Shown here: in pieces, positions 38,101 to 50,800 of the stretch
Layout of the letters: the number at the start of each line of letters is the position of its first letter
Position numbering within the stretch: the first letter of the stretch is position 1
DNA from: Acanthornis magna
Lineage: Eukaryota; Chordata; Aves; Passeriformes; Acanthizidae
Reading direction: 5' to 3'
DNA: 64,000 nucleotides
Assembly: GCA_036785705.1 (NCBI GenBank)
Contig: JAWUZG010000006.1
Coordinates: 186,001 to 250,000, forward strand
Notes under the pieces: generated by a model
What the model was told of the DNA's origin: nothing
The model's database searches: none
What the model saw: only the letters and a program-made list of their open reading frames with translations
Position numbers and translations under genes: made by a program

Positions 38101-38884
38101 TTCTCACATTGGCAATTCAGTTTTGTGACCACAGGTTGAAAAGAGAGTTCAGAAGGCCTGAAATACTATTGTTTGTCTATATATGTGTAGCTTTATATTT
38201 CTATTTGCTCATGGACATCAAGCAATGTGTAGACATTAATTAGTTAAGCATTACAACAGCCCTGCGAAGAATGGAAATGCAGAACTGAATCATAAAGATG
38301 TTGAATGTAATACCAAGGACACAAAGCACCTCAGCAGCAGTTTGGCATACAAAGGAATTTTGTTTAAGTCTTTGACTGTATCCAAAAGTTTTACAGTTAG
38401 AAAGAAAAAACCCTTAACATTATTTGGAAAGTAAAAGAAGCATAAAATCCACAGCTGAAATTGGATTCCTGGCTTTATGCTTCCCTGTGGCACATGTTGA
38501 TAGTGCAGTGCTGTAGAACAGCTGCAGGCACAGTGCTGTTCATGTTATGCCAGTTAAGGGGCCATGTATTATTTCATGTCTTCCGCCTTGGCTGCATGAT
38601 GCTGTGAAATCAGGCAGTAGCTCCAATGCACTTGTCTGGTATGATTTCAGCCTGCACTTGCCTTTCTCCCTTTATGCAGATTACTGCATGACCATTACCT
38701 GCCATTACACAGCAAACTCATCATACAGAAACCACAAAAGTGGGCAGCACAAAGAGGAGGGAAAGAAATCTCATCAGCAGCCAAAACCTATAAAGCAACA
38801 GAGTGCTTTTAAAAGCTCAACCACAAAGCAGGAAGGGAGACCCCTAAAGTACTGGGGACAAGAGCAACCAAACAGCACAAGAAA
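35105..38884. other. Non-coding spacer sequence
   Basis: No gene is firmly supported apart from the exon candidate at 36,491-36,625. The interval 35,870-36,200 is slightly GC-richer than its surroundings but has no recognisable content. Confidence 0.5.
36491..36625 (-). pseudogene. Possible 135-nt exon with one in-frame TGA, minus strand
   Basis: The minus strand shows a good acceptor (GCATTTCCTTTCTTACAG) and, 135 nt later, a strong donor GGCAG|GTAAGAAA. In the frame starting after two bases the exon is open except for one TGA. It begins VPLKGTSDTVSHIAQLVM and after the stop continues MDEQFMGLGLLGDYCGKA up to the donor. The upstream frame is open well into the intron side (122 codons to 36,914). 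A single TGA between FK and MDE would fit decay of a former coding exon, but a non-coding RNA exon or coincidence are equally possible. No family is recognised. Starting and ending phases agree with the neighbouring minus-strand candidates at 44,981-45,029 and 30,668-30,716. Confidence 0.2.
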
Positions 38885-39328
38885 GACAAGGAGCTACTGG
38901 AGAGGGTCCAGAGGAGGGTCACAAAGATGATGACGAGTCTGGAGAAACTGCAGGAGCTGGGCCTGTTTAGTCTAGAGAAGAAAAGGCTGAGAGTGGACCT
39001 CATTAATGCATATAAATATCTCAAAGGCAGGCGACAAGAGGATGGTGCCAGACTCTGTCTTCAGTGGCTTCCAGTGGCAGGATGAAGAGCAATGTTAACT
39101 AAAACACAAGAAGTTTCACCTCAGCATGAGGAAAAACTTCTTTACACTGAGGGTGGCAGAGTACTTAAGCTGTTCAGGGAGGGTGCGGAATCTCCGTCTC
39201 TGGAGACATTCGAAACCCACGCGGATGTGTTCCTGCACAACCTGCTCTAGGTGACCCTACCTTGGCAGGGAGGGTGGGCTGGATGATCTCCAGAGGTCCC
39301 TTCCAACCCTAAGTGTCCTGTGATGCGC
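38885..39328 (+). mobile_element. CR1 LINE, 5'-truncated 3' end
   Basis: The sequence follows the CR1 3' consensus almost throughout: GAGCTACTGGAGAGGGTCCA, GAGGGTCACAAAGATGATGA, GGAGCTGGGCCTGTTTAG, GACCTCATTAATGCATATAA, GAGGAAAAACTTCTTTACAC, CCTGCACAACCTGCTCTAGG and GGATGATCTCCAGAGGTCCC, ending CTTCCAACCCTAAGTGTCCT. It lies entirely within the spacer and so is not duplicated. A block of about 30 bases expected before GGAGCTGGGCCTG appears shortened. No coding capacity remains. Confidence 0.93.
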
Positions 39329-42300
39329 CAGAGCACAGGGAGGCCGCACAGCTCACCATGTCCCCTTGCTGTGGGGCCTCTGCCATGGCTGCGGCCTGCC
39401 TGGGCAGGGCCATGCTGCCTCTCAACACCCACAGCACTGACAGCGAGGGAGGGAGCGGCTGCTGCGGGGAACAGCTCTCCTGGGCCCCGACAGGTGATGG
39501 GAGCAAGTGGCAGCAGTGGGGGGCTGCCATGTCTACACCCACAAATGTGCAAGATTGCTCCAGACCAGGCAGGCACCTACAAAATACACCCAGCACTGAA
39601 GTGGTCAGGCTCCAAATTCAGTACTAAACCCAACACAGCCGGCGTTCTTTTTTGTGTGCCCTGTTAGCATTCACACTCTCCAAACACCTCTAACTTGGGG
39701 TCTAAGAAGGCCTGAGTTGGCTCCCGTCTCCTAGTGAGCTGAGAAAGTCACTTGCCCACCAGAGTGGGGGTTTCCCAGGAAGAGTCCATGCCAGGACCGT
39801 CACCAGGAAGCCCTGAGGCTGTCAGAGCACAAACATGGTAGAGCTTCTTGTCAGTGCCCGGCAGGTACCAGCAGGCTCTGGCCTCTCCTGCCCTGAGCTT
39901 ACTGCACAGTGACAATTGCATGAGTCGCTTTCTTCAGTGAACTGGTCACAGCAAAGTACTTCTAGGAAAAAGATTACACTAATTAAGACATAATGACAAC
40001 AGAAACATAATTATTCTAGCCTGACAGCAAATACTTTCTGTTACTCCTCCCCACCCTCCATGATGGAGGAAGATTCCAAATAAAAACTGCAGAAAGCAGC
40101 TTTAGTAGAAAACTGGTGAGCAAACAGATGCCTTCAAAACAGGTGTGACAAGAAAACCAGATTCTGGAAGAATTTAAATGATTTTCTTTCAATGAAAAAA
40201 GAAAATGCGGAAAGACCTAAAACACTGTCTTCCCCCTTCCCTTTCTTCCATGAGGAAATAGCCCTCAATAGTCAAACTTTTGCTGTTAGCAAGAAAAACA
40301 ATTCATCATCAATAGGGTATTTTCCAAAATTATACTCTTGTCTGTATATTGAAAGCATGTGCAGTTTCTGGCTCCAATACAAGTTATCTATAATGAATTT
40401 TAGGGGAAAAAAAAGTGGTTTTTTTTCCTGAGAGAACCAAAACACATATAAATGGCATATATAAATACATGTAGGAAAATAACGCATGTGGGAAAATAAT
40501 GTATGTATCCAGGAAAACATTCACTGCTATTCATTTTCAGTGGACAAATACTATGAGCTATGAGGTGTTTTTCTTGGAGTCATTGAAAGTGCACAAAGAA
40601 GTCTGTGCTATTTTCCACTTTAGGAGGAACAGGTTGGGATGAGTGGCAACTTATTTCCTTCTGTTTTCGCAGAAGGCCTCAACTAGAGAGTCTTAATTCA
40701 AATCCATATGGAACTTTTTCTAGAAACTGTGAGAAAAATTTTGGTTTCAGATCATACACCAATTTGCTCAAGTTTAAAAATAATTTAAACAGATTCCTGG
40801 TTCTCTGAAGCTTTCATATATGCTTCTACAGGTATACATACTGCATATAGCCTACTGCGAATAATGCCAAAAGTACAAGGCTTTTTCAGGAAAACAAGGC
40901 AATTCTTGTCATACAAATAATAGACTTACTGGAAATACCACTTTTCCCTTCTAGGATCAGTCTTATATGGAAACATCAGCAAGCTGATCAAATAAAAATT
41001 GAGAAGATTTATCACAGAAGTCCTTGACCTCCAAGACAGCTTTTCAAGCCAGTTAACTTTCTTTCTTGAAGTAGAACAATTTTCTTATGCATATCTCAGA
41101 CTGTGTGGGTGGATGAATGAAATCAAGCGTCTGTGAATCTCTCACAAAGATACGATGTCTCTGTTCTCAGGCTCTAACAGCATCTCTTGGTTTTTTAAAC
41201 CAACATGCCTGATGAATGATACAATTTTCGTCATCATTCTACGTATTCAAAAGAATGTGCATAATTATTGCCTAAAAATACACCAGATGCAACCTCTGTC
41301 TAGGTTTTTGAACTGTCTAGCTGGAGTCCTACTTTGGCAACACTCATTGTAGAATCTGAACACTTCCCGCCTATCAGTCTGCACTCTGTATTCTGGAAGC
41401 CTGTCTTGTCCCAAAAGCTCCCCCAACAGCACATATCTGTTTATTGTCTCATTCTGAAAATCTCCTTCTTCTGAAGATAACTCTATGGCTGTGAAGAAAT
41501 TCACTGATAGCCAAGAAAACACTGGGCCTGTGTCAATAATATGTAAGACTAGACCCAAAAAAAAGGAGTCCTAAGTGATTATTCCGGCTCATGCCTTGCC
41601 CTTCCTTCTAAAACCTTCCAAAATTATATCTATATAGAGACATTTAGTCAGAAATGGCAACACTTAAGAGACTTCCAAGAAAAGTCCACGTTAGGTACTG
41701 GATACAAAGATGTCAACATCCAACACCACTTACTTCAGTAAACACAGCAAACTCAAAGGCAATAGAGGATACAGAGGCCACACTGTACCCAAGGACAGAG
41801 TGTTCAATTCCTGTGCCAGGGCAACCATTCTGGCTGGTGGGCTGCCATGCACCTGCACTGAAACAGAATCTAAAACCAGCAGCAGCCTCCGGTGCAACAC
41901 ACACATCCTGGAACATGATTCATTTTCTGAAACATCCGAGTCAAGTGTGTGACCTTGTATTGATTCTGTTGATAAATAAGCTTTAGATAGCTTGTGAGCA
42001 ACTTCACACTTTATAGTGGAAAAAAAAAAAATCTAAGTATTTAAAAGAACAGATTTTAAGGTATGGTCAGAAAATCAGACACTGCACAATGACTTAAATT
42101 AGCATTAAATTAGCTAGAGTTTACCTGTCATGAAAGAGAGGCATGCAACAATCAGTTACTGCATCTCAGCTCAAGGGCGGTAACTTCTTAAGACATGCTA
42201 ACTTAATAATTTACAATCATCTTCTCACAATGCTAATTTACATGACATTGCTTCAGCAAATAGATTAGGCAGGTTGCAAATGACCTGCAGGGATATTATT

Positions 42301-45300
42301 GTATTAGTTAAAATTGTAACAATGCAAATTAGGATAGTCCCTTGGCTATACACTCAGTCAAAAATCATTATTCTGGTGGTGCCAAATGCAGAATACATAG
42401 CATACAAATAGGGTTTTCAAAAAATTTAGCACATCAGTAAAAATATAGCAGCTACTCCCTTCCTGGATTTCTTTTTTTTTTTTCAGTGTCACATACAGAG
42501 ATAAGATAAAATGTAGCAAATATAGGAAGAGAGTGATAAAGACAGTGACTGAGAAGAAAAGGTGTTATTTGCTTGCAATGCCCACTAATTCTTGCAGTAA
42601 AATAACTGAGAACATGAGCTCTAATTTTCCAGCCTTTGACTTGCAACATACTTCCTCTGTGGCTTTGGTCAAACCACTTACCCTCTCTGTGACCCAGAGT
42701 TCTGCATTTAATAAAAATTGTTTGATCCAACTCTACAGTTCTGTATCCCAGTTTTCTTTGTTTTCTCCCTGTCCTGTGAGGCTTACAATACCATTTCATA
42801 AGAATGTGATGCAGCAACAACAAAAAAAAAAAGCTCAGACCCTTTGCTCTTGTTTCCTACAACTTACCCTAATGTCACACCCTGGTTTTTACAGTGAATA
42901 AGCCCAGAGTCAAGCAACAGCCAAATCCCTTGGAACATAAAATCTGTTCATCTGACATAAACCCAAACAAGGTAAACATTAGTGTTTCAAATATATCTGA
43001 ACTCTTAACCAGAATTAACTGACTTTGATTAGATGGTCTCATATGGTTGACAGACAGATGCCAATTTCTTTTTCTACATGAAAAAGATATCCAGAGGTCT
43101 TTCTTCATTTCTATTGGATAATTCTAGCTTCTATTTTTTTTTATTTGTAAAAACCATGACCTTCTGTAATGTTGCTTAACCAACTGTGATTTCCAATTAT
43201 TCCAGGGAAGAAAACAGCAAGTTTTTTTAAATGTAGCCTTACAAGGTAGCAGCATCTTGAGTGACAGACAAAATTACTATTGTTATGCTTATTGCAAATG
43301 AAGTACTTCTCAGTGAAAGATTGTTTTAACTCAATTATACTTTCATCCAACAGGAAAAGAAAAAGCATAAATAACAAATACTAGATGCTTAAAGAAACTC
43401 TCAGTGTTTCATGGGAAGAAAAAGTTTCCTCAAAAGAGGCCCTGAATACTTGTTATAATTCTACTTGCTCAAAACCAATGGCATTGAGGAATTCCCTTGC
43501 CCTTAATGACATCACAGAAATGTAATCATGAAACATTGTCATCACTGAACAAACAGATCTAAATTTTTTTTACTGCACGTGGTAATGAGTGATTAAGAAG
43601 TGATGAATATTCTTTCAAGAAATTGCTTATTAATGTGTCTCAAATTTCCCCCAACAAAATTATTTCATTTATTGAAAAGTAAATTTTCTCTCTCTCTTTA
43701 ATAACCATTTTGTCTTTGGTCTTTAAGGCCACCAGAAGAAGCTAGCAAGAAGATAGCAACATCTACTGTCATAGGCAGATGCCCGGTACTGCCATGACTA
43801 ACGTCATTCTGTCTTTAGCATCTGTCCCATAACACTCCAAACCATCATGTGTTGGCATTAGAAGGGCAAACATTATCCTTGATCTCTGCACAGGCTGAAC
43901 GGAGTCACCAAAAGATGTTAGTTTGCTCTTCAACACAGTATGAGGTAAAACCTATTGGATGTCCTGCAAATTGTGATGCAGAAAAACAACACTATTTCTC
44001 CAAGAGCTGAGAAACAGATTCCCCACGTCCAGCATATTAGCACAAGTTATAAGCTACAAGCATCTGACACAAAGCTCATGACACTCAATGGAAAAACTTT
44101 CACTGACTTCGAAGTGTTTCAATTCTGTGTTTTTCTACAGTGTGTTTTTTACAAACCTGAGAGTAGAGGATTTGCAGAAAATGAAGAAATAGAATATATT
44201 TTCACAATAGTATTTAGTTGGTCCTTTGACATAATAACATCTGCCCTATAGAAAAGGAATTCTTTTCCCTTTCATTCCTAAGGAATTTTCATCCAACTTT
44301 TATTTATAATTATTATATTTAAATAGCAACAACTTATGTAAAAAAGAGATTATAATCTTTGCAATATTTGCTTTGGTATTAAAGAGCATTTCCACTACTG
44401 CTGGTAGAACATTAATATATACACCAAAAATCACTGTGAACAAAGAATTCTGGGTTAAAATAATTTTCAGCAGTACTCTAGGGCAGTATTAAAATTTCCT
44501 GCAGAACTAAGCAAAAAAAAAAAGCATTCCGTTGCCCATATTCATCATTACCATCCTTATTGCAAACTGTTTTGTGCTAGTCCAGTAAGTCATTCAAGAG
44601 CATTTACCCACAAAAGCAATTGTAGGATGACCACAAGTGTTTCCAAGATAACTGTCTATGCTGTGATCGGAATGATATAAAACCTATATAGGCACCTATA
44701 GTGCCTAATTTTTTATAATCAGAAATCAAGAGACTAGTCACAGCCAACCCTCTGATCTCTGAGGGCCAGATGGAATACAAATTTCTATACTCATAATGCA
44801 ACAGGCCCATCTCTGACATCACTTTCTACTCACCACAGTATCAGCTACTGAAACAGCATAACCATACATCATGCCCTTGTCTCCACAAAAGTTTCAAGCA
44901 GTGTGCCAGGCGGTGCTACCTATTCTGCATCACAGGGAAATACGAGTTTTAGGAATGTTCATGACGAAGTTCAAACCTACCTTTCCATATCACAGTGTTA
45001 ATTCCAAGTTTTAGACATCTTTTAATTGACTGGACATGACAAGGTCGTCACCATGGAAAGACAAGAAAACTCAATCAATAAAGAAAAGTTTAAAATTTGC
45101 AAACTTGAGATGACATTATCTTCATCTTCTGAATGATACTGCCAAGTTTTCTTAGTCTTTCACTATTTACTTGCCATCTGAATTTTAACTGATCAACTAT
45201 TGTGCTAGGATTTCCCAACTTCATCCCTAGGAATAACCCTTCCAGCGAGTGGATTGTCTTTCACCATTCACCTCAGCTAAGTGGCCGTAACACAAAACGC

Positions 45301-45824
45301 CCTTGCTATTCCTGTTCTTCCTCAGGTCACACATTTATGACCATTTCCTCCTGTGAAGAATAGATACACAAAGACTAAACTGCATTTTTTGGTGGCATGG
45401 ATACAGTGAGAGATATAATGTGAGGGACAGGCATTCAGTTGTGGCATCACCTTGACAGGAAATTCTAAGTGCTGCAGGCAGTTAAAATGAAGACTGTACT
45501 TATTTATTGAATAGTTATTAAATCAGTCTATCTGATAAAAGCACCTGTTCTGGAAAAAAACCGATGTCTGTGTTTCATTCAACTGTCAGAAAAATGAAGG
45601 ATGCTAACTGGATGACTTACACATGCAAATGTGTATCCTGAAGGATTAGGCACTGACATTTAACTGTACAGTACATTTCCTGGTGTTCTGGTTGCCTGAA
45701 AATGTCCCCCAGTGACTCAGAGTTTAAGGACACAGAACTGCCAATAGGCTATATCCATATGAAGGAAATGCAATCGCAGGCACCGGGGGTCACAGAACCC
45801 GATGCTCCACTAACCTGTGCAGTA
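39329..45824. other. Non-coding spacer sequence, GC-richer at its start
   Basis: 39,330-39,930 is moderately GC-rich, with frames of about 100 codons on both strands and no recognisable product. The remainder is AT-rich with nothing recognisable except the weak exon candidate at 44,981-45,029. The geometric centre of the inverted repeat (about 40,648) falls here in ordinary sequence with no local symmetry. Confidence 0.5.
44981..45029 (-). CDS. Possible 49-nt exon, minus strand
   Basis: On the minus strand a pyrimidine-rich region ending CTTGTCATGTCCAG is followed by 49 nt and a donor GGAAAG|GTAGGTTT. The frame starting at the first base is open and reads SIKRCLKLGINTVIWK, leaving one base over. 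That phase fits the 36,491-36,625 candidate, which needs two bases. No family is recognised and the length gives little statistical weight. Confidence 0.15.
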
Positions 45825-45827
45825 ACC

Positions 45828-46175
45828 GCTGTGCCCTGGGTTAACCCTGGCCAGCAATGAAGCACTCACCCAGTACTCGCTCCCTGCTACTGCCTCAGTG
45901 GGATGAGGAAGGGAATAGGAGGACAAAAAGCAAGAAAACGTGTTTGCTGAGATAAAGACAGTCTAACAAGCAACCCTCATCCCTACCCAACACCAGGAGT
46001 TTCTTTTGTTGAGAAAGATGTTATATGGCATGGAATATCTCTTTGGCTGATTTGGGTCAGATGTCCCAGCTGTGTCACCTCCCCAGTCTACTCACTAGGA
46101 GAGGGCAGAGTGTGAAAAAGAGATAGCTTTGGCGCTGTCCCAGTGCTGTTCAGAAACAGCCAAAACATGGGTGTG
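45828..46175 (-). mobile_element. Degraded avian endogenous-retrovirus solo LTR, minus strand
   Basis: Read on the + strand, landmarks appear in reverse of the LTR sense: GGGTTAACCCTGGCCAGCAA, CTCAGTGGGATGAGGAAGGG, TGAGATAAAGACAGTCTAAC, then TATGGCATGGAATATCTCTT, GGCTGATTTGGGTCAG, CCAGCTGTGTCACCTCCCCA, CTACTCACTAGG and AACAGCCAAAACATGGGTGT. This is the familiar avian LTR read backwards, so its sense is the minus strand. The U3 start (TGTGCTGG-type) is not visible and the middle is shortened. No flanking gag, pol or env sequence is seen, so it is a solo LTR or remnant. Confidence 0.82.
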
Positions 46176-47528
46176 TTTCAATTATGATCTAGTTCTTCTT
46201 ATCTATTAGAACTTTTAATCTGTTTAGTATGGTTAAATTTAAGGTCTCAAATTAATTTTGTTAGTGAATAGGAGGTAAATCTGGCTGACTCTCATTCATT
46301 CAGCAAACAAATATGAATTCTGTGGAGCTATGAAAGCTTCAGATTTCAGGTCTTTCATTCTGTCCATAAGAGGCCAAAAACTCATACGATAACATTTTTC
46401 AGTTAACATTTCATGCATTAGAAGGCACCAAAATTTACAGAAGTTCAGCCAGTGATCTGTTCCAAGCTACAGTTCACACAGCATGCTTGAAATCCAACAT
46501 CTTCTGATATTTCTGTCTCACATTTAGTTGGCACTGCATGAAGATCTGGCCTGCTCAAGGCACGTGCAGCACAGCAAGACTAACATCTGGGGTATACAAG
46601 TATATTAGAGTTTAGAGATGGGATTGCAAATGCCGGTTGAAACAATTGAAAGTCATTGTGCTAAAAAATTCTAGACACATGAAGAACAGGTTTAAAGCAA
46701 TTGGTCGCAATCTATTTTGCCAAAAATCTCAGTCCTTGGGGAAAAGATGTAGAAGGATCTACTGAGTGGATAATCAAGTTAGCAAAGGCAGTTCTGGAAA
46801 AGTTTGAGGAACATGGATAAATTCCAATGTATTTGCAACCTTAAATACAAAGCATCTACCTTTCCAAAAGATAATGTTTCCTTTCAGACTTAAATCATTG
46901 ACCTTAATGAAAGACTTGAAATTGAAATGCTGCAGTCTGTGTTTCACAAAAAGAAAGACTGGATTACCACACTAAGTATTATGATTTTCAGAATGAGAAA
47001 AAAACCACCTTAAACTCTTTTCCATCTTTGGTTATTGCCTCAAAATTAAATCTGTTTACTTCAGTTTAAACCTTTCCATGTGCTCCATCATGTCATTGTC
47101 TAGTACAACTTTAGCCACTCCACTGCAATCTCTGCTCATCAGAGATCTGTGCTTTCTAATAAGCACTGCCTGGAAAGTCTGCCTGGGTTAAACTCTGCTA
47201 CACATTCATCAAAGCTCCTTTCTTTATTTTCTTTGCCTTTGTCACATACAATGTCTCGAGTAACCAATATTAAAAGTGCACATTTGACATAAGAATATAT
47301 GTCCTTTACACTTAGAAAGATAAATATAACAGAAGAGGTTTCTATGAGAAAAGTATCTTTCATAAGAGTGATTGATGGCAGAGGAAATAACAGGTAGACT
47401 TTTGATCTTTTTTCCAATTATATCAGATGGTCTAACAGAAGCCTACCTTGGTCTAATAAGCCTTAATTCTTTCTTTTGACATTTGTGGCTGCAACACAGT
47501 TCCTAAACCCAGGATCTCTCATAGCACT
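46176..47528. other. Non-coding stretch between two LTRs
   Basis: 1.35 kb of AT-rich sequence. I see no retroviral coding frames or other features here; the longest frame is 92 codons (47,139-47,417, minus) and unremarkable. Confidence 0.5.
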
Positions 47529-47855
47529 TGTCCTAGTTTTGGCCAGGACCTTAATGCTATTCCATACCACCCCACATCATTGCCAGGGGTGGGGGGGAAG
47601 GGACTCTCTCTGGCTTCCAAGAAGAAGAGCATTTCTTCCAGTGGGAAAAATTGTGATGGGAAAAAAGGTCTGATATTGTTTTATTTTACATGTAAATGGT
47701 TTTTTTGTCTTACACATTTGTTATTAATATTGTTGCTGTTACTGTTCATTTTTTTATCTCGTTGTTTCCAGTAAATTGTTCTTACCTCAACCTGGGATCT
47801 TTGCCCTTTTTTCATTCAATTGGAGGGGGAGGGGTAGCAAGCAGTAGCGTGATAT
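47529..47855 (+). mobile_element. Degraded avian endogenous-retrovirus solo LTR, plus strand
   Basis: It starts TGTCCTAGTTTTGGCCAGGA, the usual LTR start. It continues with TATTCCATACCACCCCACAT and a CCAGGGGTGGGGGGGAAGGG segment corresponding to the region around the promoter. The U5 end follows: AGTAAATTGTTCTTACCTCA, ACCTGGGATC, then GAGGGGGAGGGGTAGCAAGC. Much of U3 is deleted and the typical TATA segment is not recognisable. It is oriented opposite to the LTR 1.35 kb to its left. Confidence 0.68.
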
Positions 47856-50800
47856 TAGTGAGAGCACTAAATTGGAGAATAGCACTCCTAAACCATGACA
47901 GCACTGTATGCAAATCACAGCTCAATGCTGCAGTGACAATTTCGTTCTCTTCCACTGATACTGATATATACAACTCACACTGAGTTGTAGAAATAATGTG
48001 AGCTAAATTCTATGTCTTGCTTAGGACATACACCGAGCTTTTATTCACTTTACTATAATCTGTGCGATAGTATTACAGACTGGTAAGGCACCTCACATTT
48101 TGAATGTATTTCTAGACACTTTATGTAAGTAAAGTATTGATCAACTTACATAACCACAGATCAAATTTACTTTCAAAAGAATTCTGCCTTTCTGAGATAT
48201 AATTTAGTTTTCTGATTAGCTAGTTTGTACATAAAGAGTTCAGAGACTGTATCAGGACCTCTCAAAAATCCTGATGTATCATTTAAGAAGTATAAAAACA
48301 TCTACCATTTGTACATAATCTTCCATCCAAAAGTATTTTAAAATTCACTACACAAGGTATTTCACATGTCCATTGCTTGACACTGTAACTTGTTAAATGA
48401 GAATGTTTCGAGCCCCACATCAACTAATGTTGCAGAGGTTCCTTTATCAAAAAGAACTGTTACACTGCACATCTGGCCTGGCTAGGCAGACACACCATTC
48501 TCAAGGGGAAAGAAAGCATTACCCTAATTCTTGTTCCTTCCTTCCACCCCTCTGTTAGCTCTAATATGCAGATTTCTAATGGGTAACATCACAACCATTC
48601 TCCTCATGAGAAGCAAAGAGCCAAATTTTGCCTTTAAGAAGCTGTGTCCTCACACTCTTGACACTTAGTCTTCTTCACAAAATGATTAATTTAATTTTCT
48701 ATATATAGTTAATTTCTATGTCTATTCATCTGATCTATTTGGACTTTCTTTCTTGGAAATACCTACTCAGGTACAGCAGTACCCCCAAAACACAGTAAAA
48801 AGGAAGGCCATTCAGGAAGTCACTTTCAGTACTACATTACTCTTTGCATTATTAATATGTAATACAGAATTTATACTCCAAGCTCCCAGTAAACTAGAAT
48901 TGATGAGCCTAGTAACATGCATATTTACAATGAGTACTTCTCATGAAGTGTATGATTTATAAAGTTGGGTAGTAATTGTGGAGATACTGTAAACAGGAAA
49001 AAGTCAGCTAAGCTAGAAGGAACATGCTAATTAAAGGATACAAATGAAATGCAAGTTAAAAGCAGCCAGAGAAGGAGAAGGGAAAATCCTGTCCCCAAAC
49101 AAGAAGGAAGGAAGGAGCGAGAGCATACCCCTTGCTAGATTTGCATATCATATCCCAGGGCCCAGCCACAGTTAGCAGGGAGGGAAACACTGATCCTTCA
49201 CATCTCTATTTAGTGCAGGTCCCCAGGCAGCTTTCCTATTGAAAAAGATCTAGGAAGGAAGTTGAAAAGAAGGACAGCAAAAGGAACAAAAGAGAAAGTG
49301 ATGGAGCAGAGCTCAGAGCCAGAGCTGCTCCTAGGGAAGGGTGGTTTCTCAGCAGCTCACTCCACAGATACAATCCAAGGACGGCCAAAGTCATTCCAGT
49401 CAAAACTAAGACATGGTGACTAAGGATGAGAGCAAGTTCAGAGGCCAAGCAGTGGCATCACCATATCCTGATGGATTAAGTATTTAGGCAAGGCAATGTT
49501 TGTAAGTCAAGCTAATGCCATTCATCAGAACAACTGATTACAGTGTGGAGGAGGAAGAAAAAGATTATGACTGTACAAGCTCTTCTTCATGTGAGGTGCT
49601 GAGGTGTGACACAGGTGCAGTGTGTGAGTAAGGACAGTGTCCTCAGCTCTGGGATTGAGTGAGATGTCCTGAAAAAGGCACAGATTTAAACCACAGGTAT
49701 ACATGGGGGTACAGAAAAAAGGCTTTAGCATAACTTCATGTGCTTTCCATGAGCAACAGGTTCTGGGAAGATAGCCTCGACCCACTGTAATATCCACAGA
49801 TATAAGAACAGGTGTAGAATTTAATGGCATAGCCCAAAATCTCCCAAAGTTCATGATGAATCTGCTGAATTAGGGAACTTTGTGTCAGGTCCTTAAATCA
49901 GACATCATGTGGAAAGCTGCAGACAAATCTATGAAGGAAAACAGACTGACATTGCAGTTTATATCTGAAATAACTCTAATGATTTCACTGCTTTTAAGTT
50001 GCAAGTGTTCCTTGGTCTTCAGCTAGCAGACTTTTCTCAAATCCAGTCTGCCAATAGTGGAAAAGAAATGAAAGGAGGAAGCACTTAAAATAATTAATAA
50101 TCATTATGGGCTGGGTTTAGTTTAACAAGCATTATCTGTGGTCTTGGAATATTTCTCTGAGGTTTACTGGAAATTTATGAACCATGGGGGAAAAAATACT
50201 GATAATGGAAGAAGCAGGCAAGAGCAGAGTGTTTTTAAAACTGCAGAACCTTAAGGAGTTGTTTGGTTTGATTTATTTTTATAATCTAAATCAGAGGTTT
50301 TTTCCAATTTTGTCCAAACTCTGAAGCATAAACAAAATGACAGAAAAAATATATATAAAAATAAATCATTCCTTTGGCTTCTCAGAGCTCTGTAAAGATC
50401 TAAATTCTGAAGGTCTTAAAAGCCAGTTCTTCAGCAAAGGGAGTAAATAAATTAAACCACCATTCTTCTATTCCCCTCTAGTATCTACATTGTTCAATAG
50501 TCTCCAAATAACATAAAAGAGAAAATGTTCAACTGTTGAGGATCAGAAGGGTTTTTTCAGAGTTTCACTTTAATTAGCTTAAAGCTAAGAATATGTCCCA
50601 TGAACTAATACCAAGTTCTTAGTCAATCTTTTCATATTTTTGCCATTAATTACTTCTGTTATGCCAGTGGGAAAACAAAGATACAGGCCCTAATCAGTGC
50701 TCCCAAGTGTTTGTTAATGAACTCTGAGGGGACCAAACAACCATAATTGTCTTTCAGAACTGGAAACCTTCCTTGTAAAGAAGTTTTTGTCTGCATATCA

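Noticed and set aside
40600..40700. Local palindrome or origin at the geometric centre of the inverted repeat
   Set aside because: The sequence at the centre is ordinary and shows no local symmetry; the arms end about 14 kb away on each side.
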